Source: Thunnus maccoyii
Taxonomy: Eukaryota > Chordata > Actinopteri > Scombriformes > Scombridae
DNA length: 64,000 bases
NCBI RefSeq assembly: GCF_910596095.1
Contig: NC_056545.1
Coordinates: 21,785,067 to 21,849,066, forward strand
Reading direction: 5' to 3'
A program made the translations under genes and the position numbers. Of this stretch, positions 1-16,450 are shown piece by piece (positions within the stretch are counted from its first letter, which is position 1; each line of letters begins with the position of its first letter). Under the pieces are notes generated by a model. That model worked only from the letters and a program-made list of their open reading frames with translations. It was not told the origin of the DNA and did no database searches.

Positions 1-3000
1 CCTCCACTCTGTCTGGCTCCACGCGCTCCTCCACTCTCTGAGTGCTGTTCAAGTTGTTCACCCTCCAGGAATTTAGAGGTCGAATCGATTTCTGGAAACG
101 CTAAAAAAAAAAAAGAACCAGGAGACAATCACTAACCTTCCTATACAGGAGATTTCATTTCATCTACCGTCCTCTATATGTAAACAGGTGCAACAGTGAC
201 AATTTGAGCTGCATCGTTATGTGTGAGCGTGGCAGAGGTGTAACTGGACCTCACAGAGACAGAATGACATGAGAGGTGGTACTGACATCTTTCAGAGTTC
301 CAGTTTCCTTGCTGATGGCCACAATGGCCCAGATGAGGATCTGCAGACAGCAGGTCGCGCCCATGCACACCCCCAGCGCTTTGCCCCACCGTGGATACAC
401 ATAGGAGCCGTAGTGCAGCGGCGTGTTGTACATCTCAATGAAGATGTAGGTCAGGATGAACTACAGCCGCAAGGGGAGAGACACATAGTTAGCAGAGGAA
501 TGTTTCCTCCCAACAAAAAGCAACAATGGCAATGGAAGAAGAGCCAACAAAGAAATACTGCAGGGGGAGCTCAGATTGAATGTCAGTTTCTCCTCTTGAA
601 TTATTCAAAGCTGCTGTGAAGATTTCGGCTCAGTTGGCTACATTTCAAATTTCAAGTTATTCTTGGTGCAACTTTTTTAGCAACCGTTTCTATTTATATA
701 ACTGATTTGTCATACTTAACTCTCTCCAAGTTTCCAATAAACTCTACATTTATTTGGTGGGATATTTTTAACTCTATTAGACTGGGACAGCACAGTGTCT
801 CACCCCTCATCAAATTACTCTGACAGAAAGTGCAACAATACAGCAGAACAAAAGGTGGCATCAAACAGGTATTTCTATATCAATCAGCCTTTTTGTACAT
901 AGTAACTCTGCTTCAAGTAACATATAAGAGGAAGTGGCAAGAATAAAGAGTGACGTAACACGGACTGTGCAACTGACACAAACCAACAACAAATTTAATT
1001 AGAAGTGAAGGTCATTACTGGACTTTATGTCCTTAACAATTGTCACAATTCTTAATTTGACAAAATCATATGATTGCTTTTAACCTCACAAAATACATTG
1101 TTGACTCTCAGATAAACAGAATCTGAAAAGTAATGTTCCTTATTCCTTATTTTTAGTTTCAGGTGCTCCTTGAGACTGTTCTGATTTGTAGACGATACTG
1201 AAACTATGTAACACACGAAAAGAAAGTACATTGTTGCTGGATGAAAAAAAAGTGAGAATTTCTAGGAACCTAAATGGATTTATGCCTAAAAAACATAACT
1301 GCACATTGTGTTATAAAAGACAACAAATTGAATTTATTTATCTTTGAGCAATCTAATTAAATGAAAAATCACGGAAGGTAAACACAGTCATAACTTCTTC
1401 CCCATTTCATCATTTGTTTGTCAAGTGACTGCATAAACAAGGCAGATCATTTTATTGTGGACAGTTTGTTTGTCAACTTCAGTGAATTTAAAAATGCTAT
1501 AAGATCAGACAGAGCCAGCGACATGACGTTATTCTGTCTTGCTTTCCTGAAGGTTTTGGAAATATCTTGAAAAGAAATCATTCATCATAGTTTCATTCAT
1601 TCATAGTTGTCATGATTACAATTAACCCTTGTCTACCATTAACAAAGCTAAGGTGTTGACTCACCAGCAGAAGAAACGGAGTGAAGAAAACCCAGCATGC
1701 TTTGAAGTAAAGCAGCACTTTGGTGCACCAGGGAGGGCAGTGACAGATCATGTCAATGATGTCTTTACAAAACTGGTTGACTCCTAATAGCAGAATTCAT
1801 TAAAGAGACACATATTAGGAAGCCTGCAAAGTTCAATATTATTATTGGGACAACAGACAATAAGACATGTTCAATATGTTATTAAGAGCAACAAAAAAAA
1901 AAAAATTGTGAAAACTGAAAAAAAATAGAAACGGTGTGACATCGCATTAAAAACTGTTTCTTTTCTTTTACATCTTGCTAAACATCACATGTGCTGGATG
2001 ACTGAAACTGAATGATGTGGTGTTAGAGGAGTGTGATGTGAAGGTTAGGGGTGTGAGATGGGCTACCATAGAAGAAGGAGATGCCAATGCACATGAAGAG
2101 GGTGATGATGATGAGGCCGAAACTAGTGCTGAAGGAGTCAATGAGAGTGAACCAGTAAATCCCTCCCTATGAAGACAAAGACAGCATTGGAAATGTGAGC
2201 CTGATCACACAAGGGATGCAGATTTAGCAACATTTCTCACTTCGAACATTTCTTTTAAAAACACACTCACATCAGTGACTAACAGGAGACCCATCAGGTA
2301 GAAGCAAAAACACAGAGCGCCCAGGAACAAGGACTTGTGCAGCGCGTTCGCTCTTAGATGCGGAAACTCGTCCAGCACGGCAGTAGTGATGCCCTCCATG
2401 TTGCCAAACTGTGAGGCGGCAGAGCAGAAGTTATAATACATATGGAAGTGGACTCATGAGTCTTTGTCTTTGCCAATCGACCATAACACGGTCTGCGGCC
2501 TTACCAGTGTATCTATCCCCAGCATGAAGAGCATGAGGAAGAAGAGAATGGACCAGAACACGGAGCCTGGCAGCAGAGCAAGGGCCTCTGGGTAAGCAAC
2601 AAAGGCCAACCCAGGACCTGAAGCAGAAAAAGAACATATCAAGCTCAGAATGCAATAATATGGAAGTTTAATACAATATATTAATATAAGTAATCAGATC
2701 CACAGGATCACTGAGCAAAATGAGTACCCACCTGTATCCGCCACCTTCCCAACAGGCACTCCCTTCCTCCATGCCATGTGACCCAGAATTGAGAAAATAG
2801 CAAATCCTGCAAAGAAGCTGGTGCTGCAGTTTCCTGTTGTGATAATGATAGTGTCCCTGAAATATAAGGAACTGCGATTAAGAGCCTGAAAACATCACGT
2901 TTGCAGCAGCGACAGAGCAAATGTTACGGTAGAGCGTGCGCTCACCTGATGACATTGTTGTCAAACTTATTGTAAGAGGCCATAGAAAGCAGCCCTCCAA

Positions 3001-6000
3001 CTCCAATACCTAATGAGTAGAAGATCTGTGAGGCTGCATCGTTCCACACCTGGAACGTTTTGGAGGGAAATATGCTTTAAACACTGAAAATATCGACAAA
3101 AAAAAGCATTCTGCTCATAGACTCATCAGCCTCACATGCCGCTCCATTAGAAGTACCTACCTGTGCATTGGCTAATCGGCTCCACTCTGGTGTGAGGTAG
3201 AAAGCAATGCCCTGAAGAGAGCCCTCCAGTGTAGCACCTCTGATGATCAAAACGATGAGTACAAAGTATGGGAAGGTAGCTGTTACATAAACCACCTGAA
3301 AACACAGACATCACAGACATGTATTAGCCTGACAGCTTGTTAGGATGTGTGTGTTTGTGTGTGTTTTGTAGGAGCTGACAATAACATCATTGTGTTGATT
3401 CACCTTGCCAGAGCTGCGGATGCCCTTGAGCATACACAGGAAGATGATGATCCAGGCTGCCAGGAGGCAGAGGGCCAAGGGCCACCGAACAGGGCCCGGG
3501 TCATGAAGGCCTTTACTGTTTACTACACCCAGCACACGCTCACTGTAAGACACACAAGTCAAACACAAACATGTATGAGAACAACAGCACAGTCATTATC
3601 ACACCTCTAGCCACACTTTTTACTCACTAACTGACGCCAAATAAACAAGATGTGGCTGTTGGACTTAAAAGAGTCTCTGAAGATATTTATCTGAGGATAA
3701 AAGATCATTATTCATCCTCTCAAATGTTTTCTCTTCATTGTTTTACATCATTTGTACTCAGAGCAGATTTGTACAATTGCTTTATCCATTTTGCACAAAA
3801 GCTCAAAAAGTCTTATGAACATGGTGCTCTTTGTTACTGTGTTGTTGCACGCCGTGACACCTTTATAACAGCTCACCATTGCTTTGCTTTAAAAGACTAC
3901 TCCACTTATTTAGCATTGCATTAACCACCTATAACACTGTTGGACTACCTGTGGACAGTTTTTAAAGAAAGGATCAAAATCGATGCAGCATAACCAGAGG
4001 TATTGTTTTTTTGTTTTTTTTTTATTCCATGTGTTCTTCTTCCTTGTTAAAACCCACATTACCCACAATGCTACTCAACTTGATTCATTTGACTATGCAA
4101 GCAGACATGAGGAGCGGCCTGATAACCTCACTTCTTCTTCTTCTTTCTAACTCCGCACCCAGCTTTATTTTTCATCTTCATACTTTTTGAATTTTTTTTC
4201 CCACTTTCAAACTTGTAGAAAAGTGCTGTCAGACTTTGCACAGTTCCCTTTGCTCAGTTTTTCTGCTGTTAATGATTTCTTTCTTTACTAGAATATGTAG
4301 TACACCAACATGATATATTCATGACTATGCTCATGAATTCAGTGCTGCTTTATGAACTTTGATACAGTATGAGTGAAGGAGAAGAGGCAGACAGCGAGCT
4401 AGATATTAATAGGGTCATTATAAGCAAGACAATGACCTCTGTAGGTCCTGTAGTCTCACTCACTTCATTAGAGATGTTCTACTAACCTAGCCTGTGGTTT
4501 TTTGTTCTCTTTGTGCTGCTACATTTCTTCTCTAAATGCCAGCCATGCTTTTTTGAATGTGGACTCTGGTGTTAAGGTCAACAAACGGTCTGACATAGGC
4601 TTGGTTTGTTTGCTGTATATCAATAAACCCTGGCACTAAACTGTCTGTTTTAACGGTTATATAACATCATACTGCTTTATATACTGTAGGCAAATTGCAA
4701 ATCTTATGCATTATTTGGTGTCATACAGTAACATGTATTATAAATCCAGGCATCATATATTAGGTTTATCAATCACATTAGCTGAAAAGGTGCCAGTTTA
4801 ATGATTTGAAGTGTCAAGTCATTGTAAACAATAAAAGTGTTTGCTGAATAAAGACAAAGTATTTGAACAAGGCTCATGGGCTGCATACCTCTAGAACAAT
4901 TTATAAATCTGTCAGGAAGGAATGGCAAATGTATTTGTCCTAAAAAATAACACTTGTTATAAATATAAGCAGGATAAATCTGCATGAAGATGTACAATAT
5001 ACAGTACATTTACAGTCTAAAGAAGTCTGAGACAATGAAACGCTTTAAGAAGCCCATATAGATCTACAAGGCAGACTTGATGTCTTCACAGATAAGAGCG
5101 GTGAATGACTGCACTTACTTCCAGAAGTGTTCTGTGGGGCTGAGGATTTTACCAGTGGAGCTATTTACAGAGGTGCCGTTACAGAGAGCAGCGTTGGCTA
5201 TAGCATCACAGGACCAAGGCAGAGGGCTCTGGAATGAGCTGCCCAGGTAGTAAAACGTCCACGCTATAATGACATTATAGTAGAGACACACCAGCGTGGA
5301 CACACACAGCATCCCGATGCCGATACCTGCGAGAAAAGACGCAGCCTTCAGTATCTCAGAAAAACAGGGTATATTGTGAGGCATGAGTTGGATTATTTTA
5401 TCTACAAATTAGATTCTTTTGATTTGATTTGATTTGATACATTTTAATTACCAAGTAAAGAGGTAATTTTAGTCCTCAAAACAAAATATATATATATTTT
5501 AATGAAAATCTCAGATTCCTTACTTAGAGCATTTTAGGAAATCAATGTTGAGCTTGTTAGCCAGAAACAGTTCATTTCCTTCTCGCTAACCTGCTGCTGA
5601 GCTAAAATCCTTAACTGGCATTTCCAGTTTAAAATAACAACTTCTCTTACCATTAAACCTGAATTACTGGCTCTATTTTTCACCCTATGAAACTTCCTGT
5701 CGGTTTTTATTTATCAGATGTATATCTGAAGCACCTGAGTTGACTTTAAAGACGACCCACATGACATACAGTAGTGAGGTGACAAGCTGCTGTGAGTCAT
5801 CACGTTATTTTCCTGGAAGACGATGATAGTCTGGATTTACAGGTGACACAGGCATTTCGACGTCACGGTAAATGTTTTGTATGGTTCAAACTAGATGCTC
5901 AAGATTCCTGGAGACAGATACTTTATACTATTTAACATCATCTAACTGATTAGACTCAAGTATCAATCAAGCTTGTTTTGTAAATATGAAGTCACCATGC

Positions 6001-9000
6001 TGACATAATTATCTTTTTTTAACAGTGCATGTCAGTGTCTAATTACTGGACTACAAAGCACGATGGAGGAGTTCATTACCTTTGAGCAGAGGGCAGCATT
6101 TCCACACAGTGATGGGTCCAGCTGCTCCGTACTGGCCTAAACTCAGCTCCATGAGGAAGAGCGGGACACCCGTAACAAACAGCATGATGAAGTAGGGGAT
6201 GAGAAACACACCTGTGAAGATTAGAAAGAGTTCAGCTTGAGGAAGTGCGGCACTGGAGGAAGACATCCACAGCAATGACTTGTTTTGTTGTCTTGGGTTC
6301 TTACTCTATGCCTCTATGTTTTGTTGATTTGTGCGATATGTTATGTGGTTGTTTTGTTTCTTAGTCTTTCATTCTGTTTTCATTGCCTGATTTGTTCTGT
6401 GCAGCACTTTGGTCAACTTGCGATCTTTTTAAAAGCGATCTATAAATAAATGTGACTTGACTTTGTGCAGCTATAAGTAGACGGCCTGTAGAGGCAGGTT
6501 ACAGCCTCCATCTACAGTAGGTGGCAGCTTTACAGACAGAAGTTATTCTGCCTTACTGTTGTTCAAGCTCCAACATGTCTGATTTCAGATGAAGGTGCAT
6601 AGTTCATAAGGCTGGGTTGCACAGACATACCACATGTCTGGTGTTTAATCGAGGAAAACACTATCTCTACTTAGGGGATTAGCGAATGCTTTGTGTTCTA
6701 GCTCCCTGCACCGAGGACTTTCCTGGACAACGCTGAACTGAGCGTGCAAAATAAGCCAGCGTGATCAAGAGGACAGCGCACACCCAAGGGCATGGCAAAG
6801 AGTGCCTCATGCTCATATGGGTGTGACAAATGATTACAGACATACACTCAGGCATTTAAAGCATTCGAGACCTCAAAGGGCAGCACTTGTAGACCGCTCA
6901 CCTCCTCCATTGCGGTAACAAAGGTATGGGAACCGCCACACGTTGCCCAGTCCCACGCAGTATCCGATACAGGAGAGCAGGAACTCGTACTTGCCACCCC
7001 ACTGCTCCCTTGGGACGGTCACGGGCGGAGTGGGCACACGACTCGGGGGTGGCGATTCAGACTGCGGCTGCAGTGCAGGTGTAGCTGTTTGGTTGTGGCC
7101 ATTTTGAGTGACAGTATGTCCGTTCAAATGTAGCGAATCCTAGAAAATAAATGATGACAATGAAATCAGAACAAGAGAGGAAATATGCAGGAATACAGAT
7201 ATCAATCAAAATCTGGACCATGTTTTTCATGACAAGGTGCTCAAAATGTTTATATGTGGATTATTTAGCGCTTAAATGATTTATTCAATTAGTCAAACAA
7301 CTGAAAATAAATCAGTGAAAATTGCAATATTGATTATTGTACATTACCAAGTAAAAACAGCCAGACATTTGCTGGTTATACTGTCACAAAGAGGTGTTTT
7401 GTGTTATGAGTCACTTTGTGTTGGGTTTCAGTAACTAATGAGGTGTTGAAATCATCAACTGGATTATTTCTTCCTCTTCCTTCCTGCACGCCAACAACCT
7501 CAAAACAAGAGGGGAAGTATTTTCTCATGTCAGGTACCAGGGAGGAAGTCTGTCTAAAATAACAGCACGGCCTCTGCTTTAGGTGACCTTACTGTCATTT
7601 TTGTTATCTCTTTAAACATGATTAATTCCTCAGTTACTCCAAAACAACAAATACAATAAACACAGTTTCATTTCAGTTAGGTTCAAGCTTTGAGTCATCT
7701 GAAATGAAATGTCTTTGAGATTTCTTGTATCACCGGGTTTTACAGACAATCAAAGAATATACTCAATGTTTACATGTTGACATGCTGAGGCAAAATAGGA
7801 CCCAGGTATACACAATGTAGTTGTATTAATAAGATAACTAACCAAGAGGAATAGGGTTGCAAATAATGGTTATTATCATTATCAATTAACTTGCAATTTA
7901 TTTTCTCAATATATTATTCAGTCTTTAGATTAGATTCATAACTTTATGAGCCTCACTGAGAACAAAAATCTATTTTGCAGAAGTGTCATTGCCAAGATAG
8001 CAGAAACACATAGAACATAGAAGCTAAAAATATATATAACACTTACTTATAATGAATTAGAGATAATATGAAGAGAATAGTCATGGATGAAAAAAGCCCA
8101 CTTGCTTGTTTTGTCCGATCCTCACAAATCCTAACAATATAGAAGCTGGAACTAGGTAGTTTGGTATTTTTGCCATAAAATTACTGAAACTATTAACAGA
8201 TTATGTAAAAAATAATGTTATTTATTAAAATCTTTAGAGGTTGTATAGTAGTTGTAAATAAGACCACTGTACGTCACACAAATAGTTCAGAATGAGAAAA
8301 TAATGGTAGAATCCTATATATTGTCCTATAGAAGGTAAATATTGACACTAACTTTTATGAGTTTGGTAAGCTTCAGGGTGAATTAGTGTAATGTGGGACA
8401 GCTAACCTCATGTGCATCTATCTCTTCTTCTAACAAATGCTAATAACAGAACTGCGGTCAAATTGAACCTGTGGTGTCATGTAATTGAGATCTCACATGT
8501 GATGTCATTGATTGGGGCGGAGGAATCTTCCATCAGGAAGTACTTGCTGTGAAGTCCTGTCAAAGGTCGAGAAGGGTCTATATGTAGTCTTACAGACCCA
8601 CACAACACACCCATTTTACTACATGACACCACCCGACCCCTAACCCTAACTATCTCACTGCTTATGCCTGAACCTATCAATGACATAGGATTTAGACTGA
8701 TTTAATGTTAAAGATATAAATCTGTCATAAATAAAGCATTGTTGCCAATTGTTATCAGATTGTGTTTATGATATATGCATGCATCAAAATATGCTATAAT
8801 ATGGTGAAAACATGTTTCATATTTTTATTTCAGTCAATTTTTCATCATCCCACATCATCCAATGTGATCTGAAATGTGGGACAGCATGGTTTCACTAATG
8901 TGGGACAGTCATATATGTTGTTAAATCGGTGAAATATGCATTTAAGCACATTAAATGTGCAATACCAAATAGTTAAAGTTTATATTGTATGAATAAAGGT

Positions 9001-10046
9001 GATTTGGACCTTTCAGTGAGTGTCTCAGATTTCAGCCTGAATTGTCCCACATTAGGAAAGACACATAAACTAGGACAGTTTGGCACAAGGAACATTTTTA
9101 TATTTGCCATTTCTTCTCTGATTGTGATATCTATATTATCTTTCCTGATATGATTAGATAACACTTTGGGGATTTCAGAATGGTATTGGGTGTGGATATA
9201 ATGTGTTGACTTCATATCGAAATATACTGCTGAAGTGCCAAAGTGCAAAAATTGCCCCACATTACTCTAATTCATCCTAATGTAAATAGCACAAAGCTAC
9301 ACCTGAATAACTGAAAGTAACACCAACCAAAACATTACTGAGCAGAATCCAGCTCAATAACAGTTGTGTCTGTGAGAAAAGTTTAGGCAAATACATCTGC
9401 TGAGTAAGTACATATGTGGTCAAGCTTTATCTCTACTATCTACAGCATTAGTTCTCAAAGTGGGGGCTGGGGACCCCCGGGGGTCCTTGAGGGGGTTGCA
9501 GGGGGTCCCTAGCAAAAAGGGGAACCATTTATTTTCACTATAATCACATCCACAAGTAACACAATGACGGAATGTATGACTATTTTGTTCATGGGTTTTA
9601 TACACTTTCTGTAATAAAACATCTAAATGATAAAATCTTATCAGATGCGGGACCCAGCTGGGACAACGTCTTGTCAAATGGGGGTCCGTGGTCTAATTTT
9701 TATCAGTTTAGGGGTCCTTGACGCTAGAAAGTTAGAGAGCCACTGATCTATAGTGTGTCTGTATTAACTGTAGCTGAAGACAAGTCTGAGAGCGATGTGG
9801 ACGGACAGGTTAGACTGCTTCATCTAAAGACATTTTATCTTTCCTGACACGACGAGGGCACCCTAAGGGAGCCCTCGTAAAAGGGTCCCACATTTACAAT
9901 TTATTGCTTTTAGAGTTTGACACAAGCCTTATACCTGCACAGAGTGATTTGTTTAGTGCAGAGCCTGAATAAAACCAACCCTCCGCTCCTACCTGCGCTG
10001 TGTTTGCGGGGCTCCCGGGTGCTGCTTTGCCGCTTTCGTCCTGCAT
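1..10046 (-). CDS. SLC6 family Na+/Cl--dependent amino-acid transporter, glycine/proline-transporter-like (3' end cut off)
   Basis: Twelve-TM plasma-membrane symporter of the SLC6 (NSS) family that couples substrate uptake to Na+ and Cl-. Coding exons by splice sites and phase: 9993-10046, 6902-7139, 6080-6211, 5119-5326, 3404-3542, 3161-3295, 2946-3049, 2732-2856, 2505-2617, 2271-2408, 2067-2166, 1665-1783, 287-460, 1-91, about 565 residues read. TM1 reads [14 protein letters not shown]. Gly sits where monoamine transporters have the substrate-binding Asp, so this belongs to the amino-acid branch. Family hallmarks follow: [34 protein letters not shown] and a GID Na+-site motif. The sequence around TM1 matches the proline transporter (SLC6A7) best from memory, while TM8 ([13 protein letters not shown]) looks more like the monoamine branch and the C-tail like neither. 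The start ATG lies in an 18-codon first exon, and the N-terminus is Pro/Ser/Gln-rich. The last C-terminal residues lie outside the window. The exact paralogue needs a tree, so no symbol is given. Confidence 0.93.
6285..6475 (+). repeat. LINE/SINE 3'-tail fragment in an SLC6 intron
   Basis: A T-rich stretch ends in a phrase of the type GTGCAGCACTTTGGTCAACT, then a CTATAAATAAATGTGACTTGACTT-type tail. This is a recurrent 3' end of teleost LINE/SINE copies with a short repeated terminal motif. It lies in the intron between coding exons 2 and 3 of the transporter. The 5' boundary is not clear. Confidence 0.5.
7850..7930 (+). repeat. Short fragment of a dispersed teleost repeat
   Basis: This has the 'gggttgcaaataatggttattatcattatcaatta' type of sequence, the start of the same family seen in fuller form at 32487-32830 ('agggctgcaactaatgattattttcattattgat'). 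Only the first tens of bases are recognisable. It is intronic in the SLC6 gene. Confidence 0.45.
8375..9279. mobile_element. Candidate non-autonomous DNA transposon, ~0.9 kb, with terminal inverted repeats
   Basis: The left end (8375-8400, AGGGTGAATTAGTGTAATGT then GGGAC) and the reverse complement of the right end (9253-9279, TAGGATGAATTAGAGTAATG then TGGGG) match over about 26 bases with four or so differences. The motif AATGTGGGAC recurs inside, near 8873-8884 and 8899-8907 and inverted near 9043-9052. No transposase is visible; the only longer frame (9260-8973, minus) is not a known family. Target-site duplications are not clear. It sits in intron 1 of the SLC6 gene. Confidence 0.55.
9443..9745. 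mobile_element. hAT-like non-autonomous transposon (MITE)
   Basis: It begins CAGCATTAGTTCTCAAAGTG and ends ...AGAGAGCCACTG, so the ends read CAGyrtTAGTTCTC / CAGTGGCTCTC inward. Short GGGGTCC-rich arms (GGGGGTCCTTGAGGG near the left end, AGGGGTCCTTGACG near the right) continue the inverted symmetry. This is the typical look of the teleost 'CAGTGGTTCTCAAA' hAT-derived repeats. Target duplications are eroded (ATCTA is shared at both flanks). No coding capacity. Confidence 0.6.
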
Positions 10047-10260
10047 TTCCCCGCCGGCACAGGTGGCGTTTCAATGTCTGATTTGTCGCTCGGTAGTCCA
10101 CATTTTACACGGATAAGTCCTATTGGAAGTTCACCGAGGTGCTGTAGTTTCAGTCGTAGTTGAAGATGTACCGTCAGCAGGGAGACATGAGCGCTGAGGA
10201 TGAGGAAGCAGGCCGGTGGGCGGTGAGGTGAAGGGCAGGGAGGAAGGGCGCAGGTGCAGC
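10047..10260 (-). promoter_or_regulatory. 5' UTR / promoter-proximal region of the SLC6 transporter
   Basis: A relatively GC-rich stretch directly upstream of the transporter's first ATG (10046), in contrast to AT-rich flanks. I see no clear TATA box and cannot place the transcription start. This is inference from position and composition only. Confidence 0.35.
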
Positions 10261-11084
10261 ACAGACACCTCCTCCTCTAAATCTGCTTTGTCCTGTGAAA
10301 GAGGATGTTTTAGGGAGGAGCAAATGAGTAGGGGGAGGTTCTATCAAAAGATAAGCCAAATTATTAACCAACTAAAATATTTTGGTTCACCAAGAAAGTA
10401 TCTTTGAAAGCTATATGAAAAGTGCACGAGGCCTGGGCCACAGCCACCAACAGACATAACTCAGTATAACTGGTACTATATGTGATTAAAGTTATATACC
10501 ATGAAAGTATTTTGAAGTCAATGAACAGGTATGGCAGTATATAATTAGGCTACTTGTAATGATAGTTTGAAATAGTACTTTTTCAAAGAACTTGAGAACT
10601 CCAGAAAAAAAGATACTTAGTGGACCCTGAGTCATATATTATCTGTTCTATCAAAACCTGTCAGTATTTAATATGAAAAAACACCCGTGCCATAGTTAAT
10701 GTGCTCAGTATGTGTGTTTATGTGTTGTGTGTTTGTTTGTTTACGTTTGTTTTATTTATTACTATTACTACTAACTTGTTTTCTTCTCCTGTTTTACCTC
10801 ATTATGTTAAGGAAACAAATATCCATAGTGTTAGGATAAATTGTGAATCCTAGAGGGGAGGTTTTTACTATAAATCCTTTGAGGTTTCTTACCTCTCCTA
10901 CACAATCTTGGCTGTTTTTATATACTTTTGCTTTAAAAATGCAATTGTGATTATTACAAAAAAAAAAAATTCAAAAATGATTATACTGTATCTGAAACTG
11001 CTATCTCTGCTATTTCTTTTAGTTTGACATGTTGGGATATATGGCTTTGTGAAAATGCTAGAGTTAGATGAGAAGATTGATACC

Positions 11085-11300
11085 ATTGAGCCAGAGCCAG
11101 GCTAGCCACCCCTTAGCTTACCTTAGCTTAGCCTAGCCTAGCTTAGCTTAGCTTAGCATAAAGCTAGAAAGTTGAAAAATATACCTACCAATGCTTCTAA
11201 AGCTCACTTATTAACACACTGTTTCTCATTTGTTTAATAAATTAAAATGAGAAATGTACAAGGAAACATAAAATGTGTGTTTTTAGTGGGAATTTTGTGC
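11085..11300. repeat. Dispersed teleost repeat with TTAGC/TAGCC tandem core
   Basis: A run of TTAGCTTAGCTTAGCATAAA-type units (about 11108-11165) is followed by 'ctaccaatgcttctaaagctcacttattaacacactgtt'. This string recurs widely in fish genomes from general knowledge. No coding capacity. Confidence 0.55.
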
Positions 11301-12879
11301 TGGAACTTTTTCTTGACAAACAAGACTCCAGGGAGTTATTGCACCTGGCTGTTGTTCATTAAAGAGTTGTGAGTAATTGCACACAGGCAAATAATTTTAC
11401 CTGCTTTGCCAACTAGTGGTGCTGCTGTGTCCAAAATCACTCTCTGTTTACTATATAGTGCGATTCACCATTTTATATGAGTGTCAAATTTCTGAGTGTG
11501 TAAATTTATCTACTTTAGTCACAAGAAACTGCAACAATTTAAGTAGTGTCCATGGTATGTATACCATCCCACAGTGCATATGTGCTGTATTTTATTTTAC
11601 TTACAGGTTTACTGATTGGACAACAGTAACAAGGCAATATATGCTCAAGGTGGTGCACAGATCATAATACATCAATAAAGAAATAAAAAGTAAAATAAAT
11701 AATAAACAAAATAAGATAAATTACAAATCAAATTCATTACATACAGCTCAGAGGTTTCACAGCTTTAGAGTTGGTGCAGTATGATTTTAAGTAGGAAATG
11801 AAGACAATAAGTTGGGGGGTCTGTTATGCAAATTTTCCAGCGTGTATATGGAATTTCTCTAATAAAGAAATAAGATTAATAACATCTTCTTGACATTTCA
11901 TCAACAAAAATACCAAATAAAATTAAGTGGATTTTAAATTTTACTGGAATATCTGATTTCCTGTTTAAAAAAAGATTGAGGTCATATCAAAAAGTCTGAC
12001 TACAGTCCCAAAAAAGATGAGTTATCGTTTCATCTGTGTGGTGACAGAAGAGGGTCAACATTTAACCTATATTTTACAGTCACTGAATTAACTGGATAAC
12101 ATTCAGAGACACCTCTCGCACCTTATTTGAAACAAAAAAAATCCTGGGGTGCCGCGTTTTATAGATGTGAAAAATACCATCTAATGAAGCAAAATGATGA
12201 TAATTAGTGAATGTCCAAGACCTCTATTTGCTGCTCATTACTGAGTGAGAAACTACTGAGTGTTTATTACATAGGGAGAAGTGAATGAGTGAACGAGGGA
12301 ATGATTTTGGGCATAGCCATACTCTGTCCACACCACTTCAGTGCGGCAATGCTTGTCTTCCATACATACTCACTGTTTTATGATTTTCCTGTTTTAAAAT
12401 ATTTACTAATTTTCATCTGTCTATGCATGTATTTTGTGCAAATCATTATATAAATTAAATAAATGACTATATTGGCATTGTCGATCTAAAACAAATAGAT
12501 TAACATCTGTGTGAAAGAGGAAATACTTAATAAATACAGTTCTTCAGCTGCTTCCCAGTAAACGCTGTACAGTGCACCTCCTTGCTTCTTGTTTTTTGTT
12601 AGATTTTGTGAAATTACTGGTATTGTTTTAATCCCAGGCTGTTCAAAGCCCAGCCACTTACAAAAATATTACACAGTAAAATGAATGCAGCTCTTCAAAA
12701 GCTTCACCATCAGTTAATTGAGTCTGTCAGTTTGGTGTCTAACTGCTATAACTAAGTATTAAATGTTTTTCACACTTTTGTAACACATTCATCTTAAAAA
12801 AGTAGCATCTAGTGAAAGAGAAAGAGACACTTAGGTTTCAGATGGCTGTGAAGGAAACCGTAAATCTTGCGTTAATCTG

Positions 12880-12925
12880 TGTGTGTATGTGTGTGTGTGT
12901 GTAATGTGTGTGAGAGAGAGAAGCT
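12880..12925. repeat. TG/AG microsatellite
   Basis: A short (TG)n run is followed closely by a (GA)n run. Confidence 0.8.
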
Positions 12926-13576
12926 GTTCTGACAACACTTCCTCACATGCAATGAGTAAGTCAGAATGACATTTAGTATGAGAAACAAAGAAAACCAGCA
13001 GTGACACCCAACATTAACACAATCTGAAGTGTTAACTGACATGAGATGACACAACGCCTCTTGTCCACAAACAAACATTTCAGTAAAATTCTTCGTTGGT
13101 ACTTGAATGTAACAAGTTCAAATGTAGACAACCAAACAGCTCCATAGATAAAAATCACTCAAGCCAGAAAGCAAACTAATATTTGTAACAGCTAATACTG
13201 TGACACGCCTGCACAGCAACTGTTGCATTAGCCTTGATGGTGTGATGTTGATTGGCTCTTTTTCTCTGTTAGCAGCAACACACAAACTCTTTAATCCACA
13301 TAAGCTCATGATGGCTCTCTAAATCCATCCAATCTGTTGAGTGTCTATACTTAACAACCCTACTCAACCAATCTGGGTCAATAGATTGTATGGTTGGTGA
13401 AGCCACACTGTGTGCTGCATGTGCAGAGCAAAATGATTGCAATTTTAAAATTTTAAAGAATCACAGTTTTGTATGACTCTGGTTTGGCAATGGCTGACAT
13501 CCTCATGATGAAGGAGGATGGAATAGATGGATGAGAGCTTGAAGAAGTAAAAGGATTTGAGGATTTCATTGCAAAA

Positions 13577-16450
<2,874 letters not shown>

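Larger units (their letters stand above)
10400..13576. other. Intergenic DNA between divergent SLC6 and SLAIN genes
   Basis: AT-rich, no credible coding sequence; frames present are short and lack family similarity. It holds the TAGCTTAGC-type repeat (11085-11300) and a TG/AG microsatellite (about 12880-12920). The promoter of the downstream SLAIN gene must lie towards the right end, but no core element is recognisable. Confidence 0.6.

Noticed and set aside
8477-9260. Minus-strand ORFs of 69 and 95 aa in SLC6 intron 1
   Set aside because: They lie within a TIR-bounded repeat and show no known domain.
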